A stretch of DNA of 64,000 bases, taken from the IMG/VR virus record IMGVR_UViG_3300044970_001619, positions 1-64,000 of that record. The stretch is one strand, 5' to 3'. This DNA comes from a virus. Position numbers and translations under genes: made by a program. Below, piece after piece: positions 26,128-33,605 of this stretch. Numbering within the stretch: the first letter of the stretch is position 1; each line of letters begins with the position of its first letter. The notes under the pieces are model-generated. The model was not told where the DNA came from, ran no database searches, and saw only the letters and a program-made list of their open reading frames with translations.

Positions 26128-26333
26128 ATTTTCCTAAAGCAGACACTATTAAAATTACCACAAACCCCCCTTAAAGTCAATTTTGTATGTTGAGAACGAA
26201 CGTTGACTTTTTCTACGTAATACACAGTATTTTCAAATAAGATTTTTCTTGGATCATCATTGGTCCCCCAATTAATTTGTTCTTGAGTACAACCAATGTA
26301 AATTACTTTATCTCCATGTTTAAAGTTTTCCAC
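26124..26333 (-). CDS. Small beta-barrel-like protein (69 aa)
   Basis: MENFKHGDKVIYIGCT then TVYYVEKVNVRSQHTKLTLRG, a pattern of short strands like KOW/SH3-type barrels. Three Cys residues. Function unknown. Confidence 0.7.
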   Translation of the reverse strand: MENFKHGDKVIYIGCTQEQINWGTNDDPRKILFENTVYYVEKVNVRSQHTKLTLRGVCGNFNSVCFRKI

Positions 26334-26541
26334 CTACTGTGCCCTCGTAGGAAACTCCTACATCATTTAGGATACCTTCTTGTTTCCACTTCAAGTATTG
26401 TCTTGTTGCCCTAACACAATTATCTTCAGTCAATGAAGTAATAATTGGTCTGCCATCTTTATCGTAACTGTCCCAAGTTCCCCATTTCATTTGCTTTACA
26501 TAAAAGCAATCATCATAAAGTTGTTCCACTTTTAACTTCAT
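26320..26541 (-). CDS. Hypothetical protein (73 aa)
   Basis: Start at MKLKVEQLYDDCFYVKQMKWGTW; a longer frame overlaps the upstream gene by 58 nt. Contains SYDKDGRPIITSLTEDNCVRATRQYLKWKQEG, a pattern I recall from cyanophages. Function unknown. Confidence 0.68.
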   Translation of the reverse strand: MKLKVEQLYDDCFYVKQMKWGTWDSYDKDGRPIITSLTEDNCVRATRQYLKWKQEGILNDVGVSYEGTVGGKL

Positions 26542-26719
26542 CAACTTGAATATAAATTTCTGTGCTGTCATTCCAATGACGAATTACACCAGCACATATG
26601 AATAAATTAGTAATCAAATAGGTTGCGAACAGAATTGTTCTAATTAGTGCAATCTTATCTGCCTCTTTATTGTTTTTTCCTACTTTTTCTCCCAGTGCCT
26701 TGCACCACAGTCTCCACAT
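26513..26719 (-). CDS. Small membrane protein (68 aa)
   Basis: Basic N-terminus (EKVGKNNKEADK) then one hydrophobic span (IRTILFATYLITNLFICAGVI, about 26-46) and a polar tail. Overlaps both neighbours. Function unknown. Confidence 0.62.
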   Translation of the reverse strand: MWRLWCKALGEKVGKNNKEADKIALIRTILFATYLITNLFICAGVIRHWNDSTEIYIQVDEVKSGTTL

Positions 26720-26915
26720 TTGTTCCAGGTTTAATGAATAGTTGATAATCTTTTTGTTTGAAATTGCACTTAGAGATGTATTTCTCTGCGTGATTCATAT
26801 TTTGAAAATAACACTTTTTAGTGTCTTTCAATTCTTTTCCATCTTTATGTATAACAAGAATAGGAAACTGTATATGAGGAAAATCTGGTTTTGTTTCTTC
26901 TTTTTTGGATGCCAT
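26667..26915 (-). CDS. Basic hypothetical protein (82 aa)
   Basis: Lys-rich at both ends (MASKKEETKP ... GRKSRKKQ); the middle forms a strand-helix unit (CYFQNMNHAEKYISKC). Function unknown. Confidence 0.68.
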   Translation of the reverse strand: MASKKEETKPDFPHIQFPILVIHKDGKELKDTKKCYFQNMNHAEKYISKCNFKQKDYQLFIKPGTNVETVVQGTGRKSRKKQ

Positions 26916-27037
26916 TAGAGTGTATGAATAACAAGGTTTTCTGTGTTTTGTTGTTCTTCTTTTTGCTCTTTGTTTTCTGCTTCTCGTTGTGCTGCGATTT
27001 CCAACATTTCTTCGTGGGTGGGATGTTCCTCGGTCAT
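26915..27037 (-). CDS. Small acidic helical protein (40 aa)
   Basis: Begins MTEEHPTHEEMLEIAAQREAE; a single Glu/Gln-rich helix. First gene after the TATAAT promoter at 27061, with GGAG before the ATG. Confidence 0.65.
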   Translation of the reverse strand: MTEEHPTHEEMLEIAAQREAENKEQKEEQQNTENLVIHTL

Positions 27038-27060
27038 AGATGCTCCTGTGTTCTCTCCAT

Positions 27061-27066
27061 ATTATA
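27061..27066 (-). promoter_or_regulatory. Early-type promoter -10 box
   Basis: Minus-strand TATAAT in GTGTTATAATATGG, 24 nt before the start at 27037. Confidence 0.6.
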
Positions 27067-27067
27067 A

Positions 27068-27116
27068 CACCCTTCCCCGTTCTTGGGAAAGGGTGAAGGA
27101 CACTTAATTAGGTGTC
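27068..27116 (-). terminator. Two hairpins between gene end and promoter
   Basis: CACCCTTTCCC/GGGGAAGGGTG (27068-27095) and GACAC/GTGTC (about 27099-27116) lie between the stop at 27108 and the next promoter. No U tract, so termination is only likely. Confidence 0.45.
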
Positions 27117-27338
27117 TGTTTCATAATCTTCTTGATAATACCCACTTACAACTCTATCATCCCAAGCAGTCGGCAACTGGTGCTCTCGTGCTTTCATATG
27201 ATTCAATCCAGAAACTGGAAGACCCTCCAAGTCTTCTTCGTGTAAGATTCCATCCAACTGTTTAATTTCGTTGAAGGTATGTGGAAAACGAAGTGCTCCC
27301 CTATGCATTCCTTCAAGATTGCGATGAGTTCTAGCCAT
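27108..27338 (-). CDS. Conserved small cyanophage-type protein (76 aa)
   Basis: Start at MARTHRNLEGMHRGALRFP, then GLPVSGLNHMKAREHQLPTAWDD and VVSGYYQEDYETDT. This pattern is familiar from T4-like cyanophages. The seven upstream codons in frame are not needed. Function unknown. Confidence 0.76.
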   Translation of the reverse strand: MARTHRNLEGMHRGALRFPHTFNEIKQLDGILHEEDLEGLPVSGLNHMKAREHQLPTAWDDRVVSGYYQEDYETDT

Positions 27339-27370
27339 AATGTGTGCGAATAAACACAATACTAATTATA

Positions 27371-27601
27371 TCACTTCTTGAATTCTTTTTCAAGTTCCTT
27401 CGCAAGTCTTAATGCACGACGCCATATTAGGTACTTCACAATTGGATTTGCAGGATTATGGAGTATCCACCACTTTGTTTTTTCGTATTGGAACTTTACA
27501 ATTTTAGATACTAATACAACAGCATAAGCAACACTATCATCTGTTGCTATCAAGTATCCAACAAACATAAAAATTCCAAACCAAAAATAGTAGGAAGTCA
27601 T
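27371..27601 (-). CDS. Small membrane protein (76 aa)
   Basis: Hydrophobic N-terminal half (MTSYYFWFGIFMFVGYLIA, and AYAVVLVSKIV), basic helical C-terminus (RRALRLAKELEKEFKK). Function unknown. Confidence 0.72.
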   Translation of the reverse strand: MTSYYFWFGIFMFVGYLIATDDSVAYAVVLVSKIVKFQYEKTKWWILHNPANPIVKYLIWRRALRLAKELEKEFKK

Positions 27602-27861
27602 TCAGTAAAACCAAGATTATAATCACTAGTATCTATAATCCTCCAATCAAGGTAAAGTTCATTTAGATAATCAAGCAAAGCATCTTCACCTTCAGGAAGA
27701 ACTTCATCTTCATCCAATTCAAAACTTGCTTCACAAAGTGCTGGACCATATTCTGGTGGGTCATAAAGAGTCGGAGGATATACTTCCACCATATCTTCCA
27801 CAATACCACGAACATAGATGTGATTTTCGTTTTGTTGAAAGGTTTCAATTGCACTAATCAT
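27598..27861 (-). CDS. Acidic hypothetical protein (87 aa)
   Basis: Strand-rich N-terminus (HIYVRGIVEDMVEVYPP) and acidic loop (FELDEDEVLPEGEDALLDYL). ATGA-coupled both sides. Other-frame reading is a shadow. Confidence 0.7.
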   Translation of the reverse strand: MISAIETFQQNENHIYVRGIVEDMVEVYPPTLYDPPEYGPALCEASFELDEDEVLPEGEDALLDYLNELYLDWRIIDTSDYNLGFTE

Positions 27862-28046
27862 TTTTTTCTACGAGTTTCCTTTTGAATGAATTTCTTTGCG
27901 GTTTCAAGGGAATGATGAACACATATTTGTTGTCCATTATAAATGGAGATATACTTATTTTTGTGCCAGGGCACTGCTGCCCACATTCTATCTGAACTAA
28001 TGTACCCATCAATTTGTGATTCTTCCATTTTATCTAGAATAGTCAT
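27858..28046 (-). CDS. Small hypothetical protein (62 aa)
   Basis: Starts MTILDKMEESQIDGYIS; contains MWAAVPWHKNKYISIYNGQ and a basic tail. Function unknown. Confidence 0.7.
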   Translation of the reverse strand: MTILDKMEESQIDGYISSDRMWAAVPWHKNKYISIYNGQQICVHHSLETAKKFIQKETRRKK

Positions 28047-28170
28047 CAAAATCTACATCTGGATGAAGATACTCTATGTAATCTTCAAAATCAACTCCCA
28101 AATAATTAGCAAAATTTTCAAGCTCTTCAATATGTTCTTTTTTGATAATTTGTTCCATATTTTGAATCAT
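28030..28170 (-). CDS. Small acidic protein (46 aa)
   Basis: Begins MIQNMEQIIKKEHIEELENFANYLG and ends DVDFDDYSR. Overlaps the next gene by 17 nt. Function unknown. Confidence 0.65.
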   Translation of the reverse strand: MIQNMEQIIKKEHIEELENFANYLGVDFEDYIEYLHPDVDFDDYSR

Positions 28171-28181
28171 AAGACCTCATA

Positions 28182-28310
28182 TCAACCGTACTTAGAAATC
28201 ATTTGATCCAACCTATCCTCTCTATATTCTTCCTCTTGAGTGTCTTCAGTTGTATCTTGAAATTCTTCGTAAATTGTGTCCGAATCTTTTTCCAAAAAAA
28301 TTGAAGTCAT
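28182..28310 (-). CDS. Small acidic protein (42 aa)
   Basis: Begins MTSIFLEKDSDTIYEEFQD and ends LDQMISKYG, rich in Glu/Asp/Thr. First gene of its transcript. Function unknown. Confidence 0.65.
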   Translation of the reverse strand: MTSIFLEKDSDTIYEEFQDTTEDTQEEEYREDRLDQMISKYG

Positions 28311-28340
28311 AGAAAATCAATAGGGGTAGAGGACTTGTTC

Positions 28341-28374
28341 TTATATATCAAAGAAAAGGGGAGTTTCACCCCTC
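28341..28374 (-). terminator. Terminator overlapping the CobS-like stop codon
   Basis: Minus strand GAGGGG-TGAAACT-CCCCTTTTCTTT; the TGA in the loop is the stop of the 377-aa gene. Confidence 0.6.
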
Positions 28375-29499
28375 TTCTGTTTTATTTTGCTGAAATTCAG
28401 CATCAATCTTGTCGTAAAGTTCAACAAAGGTACTTTTAGTCTCATCATCAAAACGATTCAGACAAACTTTTAGTGCTTTGTCTTTCTTACCAAAGATAGA
28501 ATATGCTTTGATAATATGAACCAGACGACGAGTAGAAATTACTTCATCAATACCACCATCAGTAAAGGTCTTACGAATAATCTCAGACCAAGTACAGAGA
28601 TGCTTGATGAAATCAGTATGCTCACCAATCATAGGAATGTTAAGTGATTCTGCCACCTTTGTCAAAATTTTGGTTTCCGTTGCAAGAGTAGGATAATCCT
28701 GCTCAAAGGTAATTGGGAATCGTTCTAGAAATGCCTCATTGAGAACATTGGTGCCAATGAAACGTCCATCATCAGAACCCTTACCTTTGGTATTTGCAGT
28801 TGCAATCACATTGAATCCTGCTTTAGGAACAACGTGCTTACCAATTTTCTTCAGAAAGACACCTTTGCCTTCCAGGACAGATTGCAGACACATAATCTTA
28901 TTAGATGCCAGGTCAATCTCATCAAGCAGAAGAATTGCACCACGTTCCATTGCTTCCACAACAGGACCATTGTGCCACACGGTTTCCCCATTGACGAGTC
29001 GGAAACCACCAATCAGGTCATCCTCATCAGTCTCAATCGTGATATTAACACGAATAAGTTCTCGTTTCAGTTGGGCACAAGATTGCTCAACACCAAAAGT
29101 TTTACCATTACCAGAAAGCCCAGTGATGAAAGCAGGATAGAATAGACCAGACTGAATAACTTTCTTAATATCAGAGAAATTACCAAAGCTGACGAAGGTA
29201 TCATCTTTTTTAGGAATAAGATTTTGAACAACAGAATTCATAGTTGCCACACCAGGAACCGTATCGGAACCTTCTGCAGCAGGAGAGTTGTAAGTTTCTT
29301 CAAGTTCTTGCACAGTTGCCTCCAGATTCCATTTACCACGACCAGTCTTGTATTGATTCAGATACTTAGAAAGAGTCGCATACGAAGTGCCCAGTTCTGC
29401 TGCCACTTCTTTTACAGCATCGACACCAAACTCGGTGCCAAACTTTTCTTTCAGAATAGAGATTGCTTGGTCAGTCATAATGTTAGATTTTGTAGGCAT
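28366..29499 (-). CDS. cobS: CobS-like MoxR-family AAA+ ATPase
   Basis: 377 aa. Walker A GLSGNGKTFGVEQ (residues about 122-134), Walker B GAILLLDEIDLA (about 186-197), sensor-1 region NVIATANT (about 232-239) and arginine-finger area NEAFLERFPI. The N-terminal 60 residues look like a helix-turn-helix (ELGTSYATLSKYLNQYK). T4-like cyanophages carry such genes annotated CobS, and the neighbouring VWA/metallopeptidase gene is the usual partner. By family logic the ATPase remodels protein complexes with the VWA partner; a role in cobalt chelation is unproven. Confidence 0.88.
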   Translation of the reverse strand: MPTKSNIMTDQAISILKEKFGTEFGVDAVKEVAAELGTSYATLSKYLNQYKTGRGKWNLEATVQELEETYNSPAAEGSDTVPGVATMNSVVQNLIPKKDDTFVSFGNFSDIKKVIQSGLFYPAFITGLSGNGKTFGVEQSCAQLKRELIRVNITIETDEDDLIGGFRLVNGETVWHNGPVVEAMERGAILLLDEIDLASNKIMCLQSVLEGKGVFLKKIGKHVVPKAGFNVIATANTKGKGSDDGRFIGTNVLNEAFLERFPITFEQDYPTLATETKILTKVAESLNIPMIGEHTDFIKHLCTWSEIIRKTFTDGGIDEVISTRRLVHIIKAYSIFGKKDKALKVCLNRFDDETKSTFVELYDKIDAEFQQNKTEEG

Positions 29500-29501
29500 C
29501 G

Positions 29502-29527
29502 GTTTGTTTGATTACTTCGTAATCATA
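29502..29527 (-). promoter_or_regulatory. TATGATTAC-class promoter
   Basis: Minus strand GTGCTATGATTACGAAGTAATC; -10 box TATGAT at 29527-29522, and the GATTAC-GAAG-TAATC dyad follows. Drives the CobS-like gene. Confidence 0.62.
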
Positions 29528-29529
29528 GC

Positions 29530-29556
29530 ACAAAAAAAGGTGCCTCTGGGACACCT
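29530..29556 (-). terminator. Rho-independent terminator after the 275-aa gene
   Basis: Minus strand AAGGTGTC-CCAGA-GGCACCTT and TTTTTTT, directly after dyad element copy 9. Confidence 0.72.
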
Positions 29557-29557
29557 T

Positions 29558-29578
29558 GGGACAGTTTGGGGAGTGGTC
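29558..29578 (-). repeat. Intergenic dyad element, copy 9
   Basis: Minus strand GACCACTCCCCAAACTGTCCC, starting at the base after the TGA stop of the gene at 29579. Confidence 0.58.
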
Positions 29579-30406
29579 TCAACCCATATAACTACCATCT
29601 CTATTATATCCATTATTATATGACTTATGAACCCTAGAACTTTGTGCTAAAATTGAAGATTCTTTTTCTCCAGTTTTATCACCTTTTATTTTTTTCATAC
29701 CTCGTATTTCTCTATGCTTTTTATGTCTTTCTTTGGTGGATTTGGATTTAGATAATGTATTTGTTTCAAAGTTTCTTTCATTTCTAATTTTTTTCTTTTC
29801 TTGACCTTTTAGTCCAGAATCAACCATTGCTTCACAAATACTATCTCTCCAATCTTCACTCATATTCACCATGATTGCTTCTGCTGCTTCTTGAGTTTCA
29901 GCATACCCTTCATCAAGAAGGTGTGAGAGGATGATGTCGTAGAGGTCTACTTGTTCAGGAAGTCCTTTTTCCCCACCAACTTTACCCCAATGTTTGGGTT
30001 TACGTACTCCACCAATCGTTGGACTATCTCTTTCGGATTTATTAAGAATCAACTCATTCTTAAATGCTTTTTGAGCATTTTTAGGCATTTTTCCTGCTTT
30101 TGTAGTCTTAAACTTTCTATTTGGTTGAATTCTTGGTTCAGGTCTTCCATATCTTCTTCCTGTGCTTTGAACATATCCATGTTCATCTGCGTGTTTTGCA
30201 GTTTCAGGTCCATATCTTCTTTCAATATGTGATCTAATTTTTGCTTCTCGTTCAAAATCATCTTCATCCGCATAATCATCACCCGCAGTAGCATATGCTC
30301 TACCATATGCTTTTATAAATGCCTTTTTGAGTCCTTCATCAAGTTGCTGTTCTTGATAAACTTCCAAATATGCTTCATGAAGATTGCGAATGTCTTTAGC
30401 GTCCAT
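29579..30406 (-). CDS. Late structural protein with EGYA/NMSE module (275 aa)
   Basis: N-terminus MDAKDIRNLHEAYLEVYQEQQLDEGLKKAF. The middle (about 150-195) is YDIILSHLLDEGYAETQEAAEAIMVNMSEDWRDSI, the module shared with the genes at 15000 and 18581. The rest is Lys/Arg-rich and disordered-looking. Late promoter at 30426. Likely a virion, probably head-internal, protein. Confidence 0.72.
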   Translation of the reverse strand: MDAKDIRNLHEAYLEVYQEQQLDEGLKKAFIKAYGRAYATAGDDYADEDDFEREAKIRSHIERRYGPETAKHADEHGYVQSTGRRYGRPEPRIQPNRKFKTTKAGKMPKNAQKAFKNELILNKSERDSPTIGGVRKPKHWGKVGGEKGLPEQVDLYDIILSHLLDEGYAETQEAAEAIMVNMSEDWRDSICEAMVDSGLKGQEKKKIRNERNFETNTLSKSKSTKERHKKHREIRGMKKIKGDKTGEKESSILAQSSRVHKSYNNGYNRDGSYMG

Positions 30407-30425
30407 TTTACAAATACTTTTTAGT

Positions 30426-30433
30426 TATTTATA
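30426..30433 (-). promoter_or_regulatory. T4-type late promoter
   Basis: Minus-strand TATAAATA preceded by a perfect 10-bp hairpin (GGGGAGTATT/AATACTCCCC, 30436-30456) that closes the upstream gene. Confidence 0.7.
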
Positions 30434-30464
30434 AGAGGGGAGTATTAAATACTCCCCCAGGTGG

Positions 30465-32654
30465 TCAGGCAACTAGAGTAATAAAATTGCTGAGCAGTTT
30501 CTTGTTAGTTTTCTTCTTACCCAACATCCTCACAAATGATGATTTAATCTGGGACTTTGTTGCATTCTCAGGAACAGAGAACTCTTCATCTTGAGCAAGA
30601 GAAGATGCAAGAACCACATTGAATTGGTCAAACCCAGTGTTTTGAAATTGAACACAACCTTCCTTACGATAATCAGTTTTGATTTTTTCGTATTCCGAAG
30701 ACTGACCCCCACCATACCAACGATAACAGTTTGAAAAATCACGACTAGGGGTGATACGGAAGTTAATCACATTCACCATAGGGAACTTATCTTTGACTGT
30801 TTGAAGAAGAACTTTAGCATACAAAGGGAAGTTATCGTAATTCAAAGGTTGATAGATTCTACCAGTCTTACGATCACGAATTGAAGTCCGAGAGTGTTTG
30901 GTATGACCAATTCTGGTTGTACCATCTCCAAGTTTTCTTTCAGTTGTCACTGAATTCTGATACCCTTCCCCGTCAGTCAGAAAGATGACATTGACCTTTT
31001 GTAGTTTATTCTTTGCCTGGAAATCAGGAATCAAAGAGTGTAGTGCCATCAGAGATTCACCAATAGGAGAACCAGAAAGGTCAAGATGACGAGGAACAGA
31101 ACCCATTTTCTTTTGAAAGAAGTAACAAGCAACCCAAATATTTTTCAGTTGTTCTTCAAGAACACGAGTATTTGTTTTGCTGGTGAAGAAGTTCATCAAA
31201 CGGAAAGAATTCTCAGGTGATAGAACATTTGCAACCCTTTCATAGACAGGAGGATGATTTGGTTGAAGTTCTGCATAAGAATGACAATCAAGAGTAAAAG
31301 CATAAACCTCAAAAGGAATATTCACCTTACGGCAGAACCAAATGAGATTTAGAAGTTGCTTGTATGCATCCAGAATGAATTCACCCATTGAACCAGACCA
31401 GTCAAGAATGAAGATAAGACCGTGATTCTTGCCATCAGGGACTACAGAAACTTTCTTAAACAGGTCTTCGTTAAACTTGTAAGTATGAAGTTTCTGTGTA
31501 TCAAGAACACCAGTTCTAGCAACACTAGAACGAGCATACTGGTCAGCAGACTTCTTGCACTCAAACTCCTTTACCAGATAAGAAACTTCTTTCTCTGCTG
31601 ATTTCTTGTAGGTATTATATTCCTTACAAGCAAGGTCATAAGCATCACGAACCCAAGAACCAACACTTGCGTAATGCTCTTTTGCTTTATAATGAATATA
31701 ATTATTGGGAATAATCATTGTCTCAAGATTCATCTTAGGAAGTTCCACATAATGAGTTTCTTGAGCATACTTATCCACCAAATCTTTAGACTTTTCATCA
31801 AAAGAACGAGAAGTTTTAGATGACAGTTCATCTTCAAGAGTTTTTCCGTGCTTATCACTTGGGTCTTGCCCGAATCCACCACCCTCTGGTGCTTCAATAG
31901 ACTTGGACATTTCTTCACCGAAAGATTCACCTTCAGATTGAGACTGTCCCTGTGAGTCTTGATCCAATTCAGTTTTGTTCTTTCCGTTAGAATTATCACC
32001 ATCTTCAGATGAAGACGTTTGTTGAGGAGTTTCTACTTCTTCCCCACCAGGACCAGACATTTCTTCACTACCACCAGGAGTGGGCATATTGCTGATTTTT
32101 TGCCTTTTGTATTTTACAAACTCAACAATATCACGGGAAAGTTGCAGAACTTCATCAAAGGTTTCCGTCAATGAAGCACGAGTCAGAAACTCATTTTCTT
32201 CATCATTGAAGGCAATGTTGTGAAATGCACCAATCTTGAAGTAGAGATTAATTCGGTCAATAAAACTCAAATCATCCAGTTTCTCATCTTTGGTGGAGAA
32301 GAAATCATCGTTGTTGAGTTCATTATAACCATTATAGAAAGTCCTAGACAGACCAGGATACTTCTTCTTCATCAGACGTTCTACACGAACATCTTCCAGA
32401 ACATTTACGAAGTCTTTGGGCACTTCTGGGTAATCTTTTGTCCAGTCAATATTATCGGTATGCAAACTATGGCCCACTTCGTGGGCAACCAAAAGTGTAT
32501 ATACCGTATCACTTGCTTTGTCCCAAGTCGGTAAAGTCAATACCCTACGTTCAACATCAAACATAGCAGTTGGAACTTTTTTATGCTCAATGATAATATT
32601 TTCCATCGCAAGGCATTTAGCCAGCATTCCTTTAACTTCTAGATTTACCGACAT
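30465..32654 (-). CDS. cobT: CobT-like metallopeptidase/VWA protein
   Basis: 729 aa. Near the N-terminus VAHEVGHSLHTD (residues about 52-63) is a zinc-protease HExxH-type motif (HEVGH). A disordered Ser/Glu/Gln-rich linker spans about 200-290. The C-terminal part holds a von Willebrand A domain with MIDAS motif DWSGSMGEF (about 414-422) and a later LTDGEGY. The family (annotated peptidase or CobT in T4-like cyanophages) partners with the CobS-like ATPase encoded downstream. Its substrate is unknown; the intact HEVGH suggests real protease activity. Confidence 0.85.
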   Translation of the reverse strand: MSVNLEVKGMLAKCLAMENIIIEHKKVPTAMFDVERRVLTLPTWDKASDTVYTLLVAHEVGHSLHTDNIDWTKDYPEVPKDFVNVLEDVRVERLMKKKYPGLSRTFYNGYNELNNDDFFSTKDEKLDDLSFIDRINLYFKIGAFHNIAFNDEENEFLTRASLTETFDEVLQLSRDIVEFVKYKRQKISNMPTPGGSEEMSGPGGEEVETPQQTSSSEDGDNSNGKNKTELDQDSQGQSQSEGESFGEEMSKSIEAPEGGGFGQDPSDKHGKTLEDELSSKTSRSFDEKSKDLVDKYAQETHYVELPKMNLETMIIPNNYIHYKAKEHYASVGSWVRDAYDLACKEYNTYKKSAEKEVSYLVKEFECKKSADQYARSSVARTGVLDTQKLHTYKFNEDLFKKVSVVPDGKNHGLIFILDWSGSMGEFILDAYKQLLNLIWFCRKVNIPFEVYAFTLDCHSYAELQPNHPPVYERVANVLSPENSFRLMNFFTSKTNTRVLEEQLKNIWVACYFFQKKMGSVPRHLDLSGSPIGESLMALHSLIPDFQAKNKLQKVNVIFLTDGEGYQNSVTTERKLGDGTTRIGHTKHSRTSIRDRKTGRIYQPLNYDNFPLYAKVLLQTVKDKFPMVNVINFRITPSRDFSNCYRWYGGGQSSEYEKIKTDYRKEGCVQFQNTGFDQFNVVLASSLAQDEEFSVPENATKSQIKSSFVRMLGKKKTNKKLLSNFITLVA

Positions 32655-32664
32655 CTGGTTTGCT

Positions 32665-32685
32665 TTTGACTACTCCGTAATCATA
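32665..32685 (-). promoter_or_regulatory. TATGATTAC-class promoter
   Basis: Minus strand TATGAT (32685-32680) followed by TACGGAGTAGTC. Drives the CobT-like gene. Confidence 0.58.
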
Positions 32686-32692
32686 CCAGAGA

Positions 32693-33388
32693 CTACTGCT
32701 CTTGGGATTCCCGAATGGACACTTGGAAAAGTGGTCCAGGTCTTCCTTGAACCCAACCATCACCAGGACATTCATAACATAACTTTGTTTTATCTCCATT
32801 ATTCCACCACTTTCTTCCTTTTCTTTTTTGACTTTGTTTCATTTTTGTTTCATCACTAACAATTTTCCCCAAATTGGTTCTTCTTGACTTTTCAGCAAAA
32901 TCTTTTGTTTTGTATTTCTCACTTTTAGAATTAAATAATCTACCAAGAACCCATCCATCACCAGGACATTCAATAGTATGCTTGTCTATTTCTCCATTAT
33001 TCCACCATCTCCTTTGAGATACTTGTTGCGAAACCTTTTTCTTATGTTCTTCGGTAAGAGTTTTCCCTATATTTGCTTGTTTAGTTCTTTCAATACAATA
33101 TTCACTAGGTTTTCTTCCAGAACTTCCTTCTCCACCATAAGACATATTAATCAATAAACCACCTTCACTTTTTAAACCCAAAATAGTGATAATATAATTT
33201 TCGTGCTTATATGCATCAAACTCCGTTAGATTTTTCTTTAAAAATATTATTCTATCTTTTGGTGGAGAAGGCATATATTTATTGCCTCTTTTATGAGAAC
33301 GATATGCTCTATTACCAATACCTTTACCAACATAGTAAGGGGTCTTATCTTCTCTTAACCAAGCATAAGTATAATAAGTATTTTTCAT
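32693..33388 (-). CDS. GIY-YIG homing endonuclease
   Basis: 231 aa from MKNTYYTYAWLREDKTPYYVGKGIGNRAY (GIY-YIG core YTYAWL..YYVGKG), then HENYIITILGLK and NUMOD3 repeats (SEYCIERTKQANIGKTLTEEHKKK). The C-terminus has two copies of a RRWWNNG...ECPGDGWVLGR unit (about 135-160 and 200-225), likely DNA-binding. A sister of the gene at 24328. Late promoter at 33412. Its 3' end runs through dyad element copy 10 before stopping. Confidence 0.87.
   Translation of the reverse strand: MKNTYYTYAWLREDKTPYYVGKGIGNRAYRSHKRGNKYMPSPPKDRIIFLKKNLTEFDAYKHENYIITILGLKSEGGLLINMSYGGEGSSGRKPSEYCIERTKQANIGKTLTEEHKKKVSQQVSQRRWWNNGEIDKHTIECPGDGWVLGRLFNSKSEKYKTKDFAEKSRRTNLGKIVSDETKMKQSQKRKGRKWWNNGDKTKLCYECPGDGWVQGRPGPLFQVSIRESQEQ
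32717..32737 (-). repeat. Intergenic dyad element, copy 10, inside a coding end
   Basis: Minus strand GGACCACTTTTCCAAGTGTCC, within the last codons of the GIY-YIG gene and just upstream of the CobT-like promoter. Confidence 0.55.
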
Positions 33389-33411
33389 CAGGGACACACA
33401 CTATACACTAT

Positions 33412-33419
33412 TATTTATA
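33412..33419 (-). promoter_or_regulatory. T4-type late promoter
   Basis: Minus-strand TATAAATA immediately after the U tract of the upstream terminator; 24 nt before the GIY-YIG start. Confidence 0.7.
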
Positions 33420-33514
33420 AAAAAAAGGGGTCAGAGACCCCCGTTGTTCCACCTTGAAATCCGTCCCCACCACAGGACGGGTCTTGCAACTCAAAGCTAC
33501 GAAGTTGCGAAGAC
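33420..33514 (-). terminator. Terminator preceded by two further hairpins
   Basis: On the minus strand in order: GTCTTCGCAACTT...GAGTTGCAAGAC (33514-33481), CCGTCC...GGACGG (33480-33461), then GGGGTC-TCT-GACCCC with TTTTTT (33442-33420). The last is a clear terminator for the glycosyltransferase operon; the first two may form a small structured RNA. Confidence 0.7.
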
Positions 33515-33605
33515 CTTTTCATCATACATCAACAACTTTTGAGTGTCAAGTGTTGACAAGACATAAAAATCTAACTAAAATCACTCTGTTAGGTTTGAAG
33601 ATAAA

